NCBI GenBank assembly: GCA_002340925.1
Contig: DDMR01000073.1
Coordinates: forward strand, 381-6,869
DNA: 6,489 bases
Direction of reading: 5' to 3'
Source of the DNA: Actinobacteria bacterium UBA2541
GTDB lineage: Bacteria > Actinomycetota > Actinomycetes > Nanopelagicales > Nanopelagicaceae
Below the pieces are notes generated by a model. That model searched no databases, was not told where the DNA came from, and worked only from the letters and a program-made list of their open reading frames with translations. The position numbers were made by a program, and so were the translations under genes. This document shows positions 5,703 to 6,489 of this stretch, piece after piece (within the stretch, counting starts at the first letter, position 1; every line of letters begins with the position of its first letter).

Positions 5703-6248
5703 GCGGTCACCAAGTTTTTTCTGTGGTGCTGGTGCTCGCAATTTGCGCATCTGAGTAGAGCGTAACCAGCCATACATGCCGATGCCTTTAGTCGATTCGC
5801 CAGGAAACTTTTCGGAGACAATCGCCTTGATTTTTTTGCTAACGAAATAGCCATAGACGACCGAATAGAGCATCGCGCCATACATAACGAGAATGGCAAG
5901 TGTTCTAATTTCTTGAGATGGAATCAGCGTAAGAGCTAAAACAAAAATCATGAGCGGCAAGAAATATTCGCCAAGTGATCGTCGGGAATCTACATAGTCA
6001 CGGACAAATCTCTTCACTGGCCCGCGGTCTCGAGCAGGCATTGCACTCTCGTCGCCACGCATGTATGCAGCGCGCGCTTCAACCCGTGCAGCTTTAAGTG
6101 CTGAGCGGTTCTTTGAGCGATCGGCTTTAGTTACTGGAGCAGTGATTGAATTTACCTTTGTGGCAGCAACTGCATCTTTTCGTTTAGGTGTTGCCTTGCC
6201 CTTTTTATCTGGGTTCTTTGCAGGATTCTTATCGTCGGCTTTTGTCAT
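5697..6248 (-). CDS. DUF3043 family membrane protein
   Basis: A 183-residue protein in three parts. Residues 1-60 are lysine- and alanine-rich and probably disordered (MTKADDKNPAKNPDKKGKAT and onward). A conserved block follows: RGPVKRFVRDYVDSRRSLGEY at about 75-95. Then come two hydrophobic segments, about 95-110 and 114-136, separated by the short IPSQEIRT turn, and a basic C-terminal tail. This order matches DUF3043, a family I know only from Actinobacteria and whose function is unknown to me. The two helices should form a membrane hairpin with both charged ends in the cytoplasm. The ATG lies four bases after the nadA stop with no evident SD, so it is probably co-transcribed and translationally coupled with nadA. 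Any functional tie to NAD synthesis is unproven. Confidence 0.8.
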   Translation of the reverse strand: MTKADDKNPAKNPDKKGKATPKRKDAVAATKVNSITAPVTKADRSKNRSALKAARVEARAAYMRGDESAMPARDRGPVKRFVRDYVDSRRSLGEYFLPLMIFVLALTLIPSQEIRTLAILVMYGAMLYSVVYGYFVSKKIKAIVSEKFPGESTKGIGMYGWLRSTQMRKLRAPAPQKKLGDRA

Positions 6249-6252
6249 GTCA

Positions 6253-6489
6253 CTACGGTAGAGCGAGCATTCGCTCTAGCGCAACTTTTGCATAAGTCGC
6301 TGTCTGCGAATCTACTGAGATTTGATTAACCAGACGTCCAGCTACTAAGGACTCCATCACCCAGACCAGATGGGGAAGGTCGATTCGGTTCATGGTCGAG
6401 CAATAGCAGACGGTTTTATCCAAGAAATGCACTTCGCGATCCGAAAATCTATTCGCCAGTCGTTGGACCAGATTCAATTCGGTTCCTAC
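6253..6489 (-). CDS. nadA: Quinolinate synthase A, C-terminal end, cut by window edge
   Basis: The 78 visible residues read VGTELNLVQRLANRF at the window edge and end ERMLALP before TAG at 6255-6253. The VGTE motif and the KTVCYCSTMNRIDLPHLVW stretch match the C-terminal domain of NadA, including a cysteine that should be the third ligand of its [4Fe-4S] cluster. NadA condenses iminoaspartate with dihydroxyacetone phosphate to quinolinate in de novo NAD synthesis, in the cytoplasm. Two cysteines occur two residues apart (C-Y-C); I expect the first to be the ligand by alignment with AVCPNM in the E. coli type, but this is not certain. The remainder of the gene, with the other ligands, is outside the window. 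DUF3043 follows four bases downstream, probably in the same transcript. Confidence 0.9.
   Translation of the reverse strand, partial: VGTELNLVQRLANRFSDREVHFLDKTVCYCSTMNRIDLPHLVWVMESLVAGRLVNQISVDSQTATYAKVALERMLALP

Noticed and set aside
1..6489. Mobile element, phage, CRISPR or defence island
   Set aside because: No transposase, integrase, spaced repeat array, tRNA or effector-like gene is visible; the gene content is housekeeping and transport.

Overview
This window most resembles a moderate- to low-GC actinobacterium, plausibly a streamlined planktonic lineage such as the freshwater acI/Nanopelagicales group. That placement is inference. The evidence is a DUF3043 protein (a family I know only from Actinobacteria), a NadA C-terminus with the actinobacterial-type C-Y-C-S-T-M-N-R-I signature, a pepA/gcvT neighbourhood like the one I recall in mycobacteria, very tight spacing, TTG and GTG starts, and starts without a Shine-Dalgarno (SD) sequence that fit leaderless transcription. 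By eye the base composition is mixed and not GC-rich.

Layout. 1-425 (minus) is the N-terminal part of an M17 leucyl aminopeptidase, cut by the window edge. It is divergent from gcvT (522-1637, plus), the glycine cleavage system T protein. gcvT meets the tail of a three-gene minus-strand operon, and the two stop codons share TTAA. That operon, read right to left, is btuF (substrate-binding protein, 3435-4301), btuC (permease, 2389-3426) and btuD (ATPase, 1634-2392). Its leader (about 4302-4515) carries a cobalamin riboswitch with a recognisable core and B12 box, followed by a hairpin that buries the btuF SD. An 8-bp alternative pairing could undo that hairpin.

Upstream of the leader is a short hairpin terminator and a possible 30-residue one-helix membrane ORF (4557-4649, minus) too short for ordinary gene calling. 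An aldo/keto reductase (4679-5680, plus) follows. It converges on a minus-strand pair, DUF3043 (5697-6248) and the C-terminal end of nadA (6253 to the window edge). The two convergent genes end inside one palindrome.

How the genes work together: BtuF, BtuC and BtuD form one cobalamin ABC importer, repressed by its own substrate through the riboswitch. The other genes are housekeeping (peptide turnover, one-carbon metabolism, NAD synthesis) or of unknown substrate (aldo/keto reductase, DUF3043). I see no wholly new system. The most interesting parts are the riboswitch switching region, a btuF product with no lipoprotein cysteine, and the hidden small ORF. I saw no tRNA, rRNA, CRISPR array, insertion sequence or phage gene.
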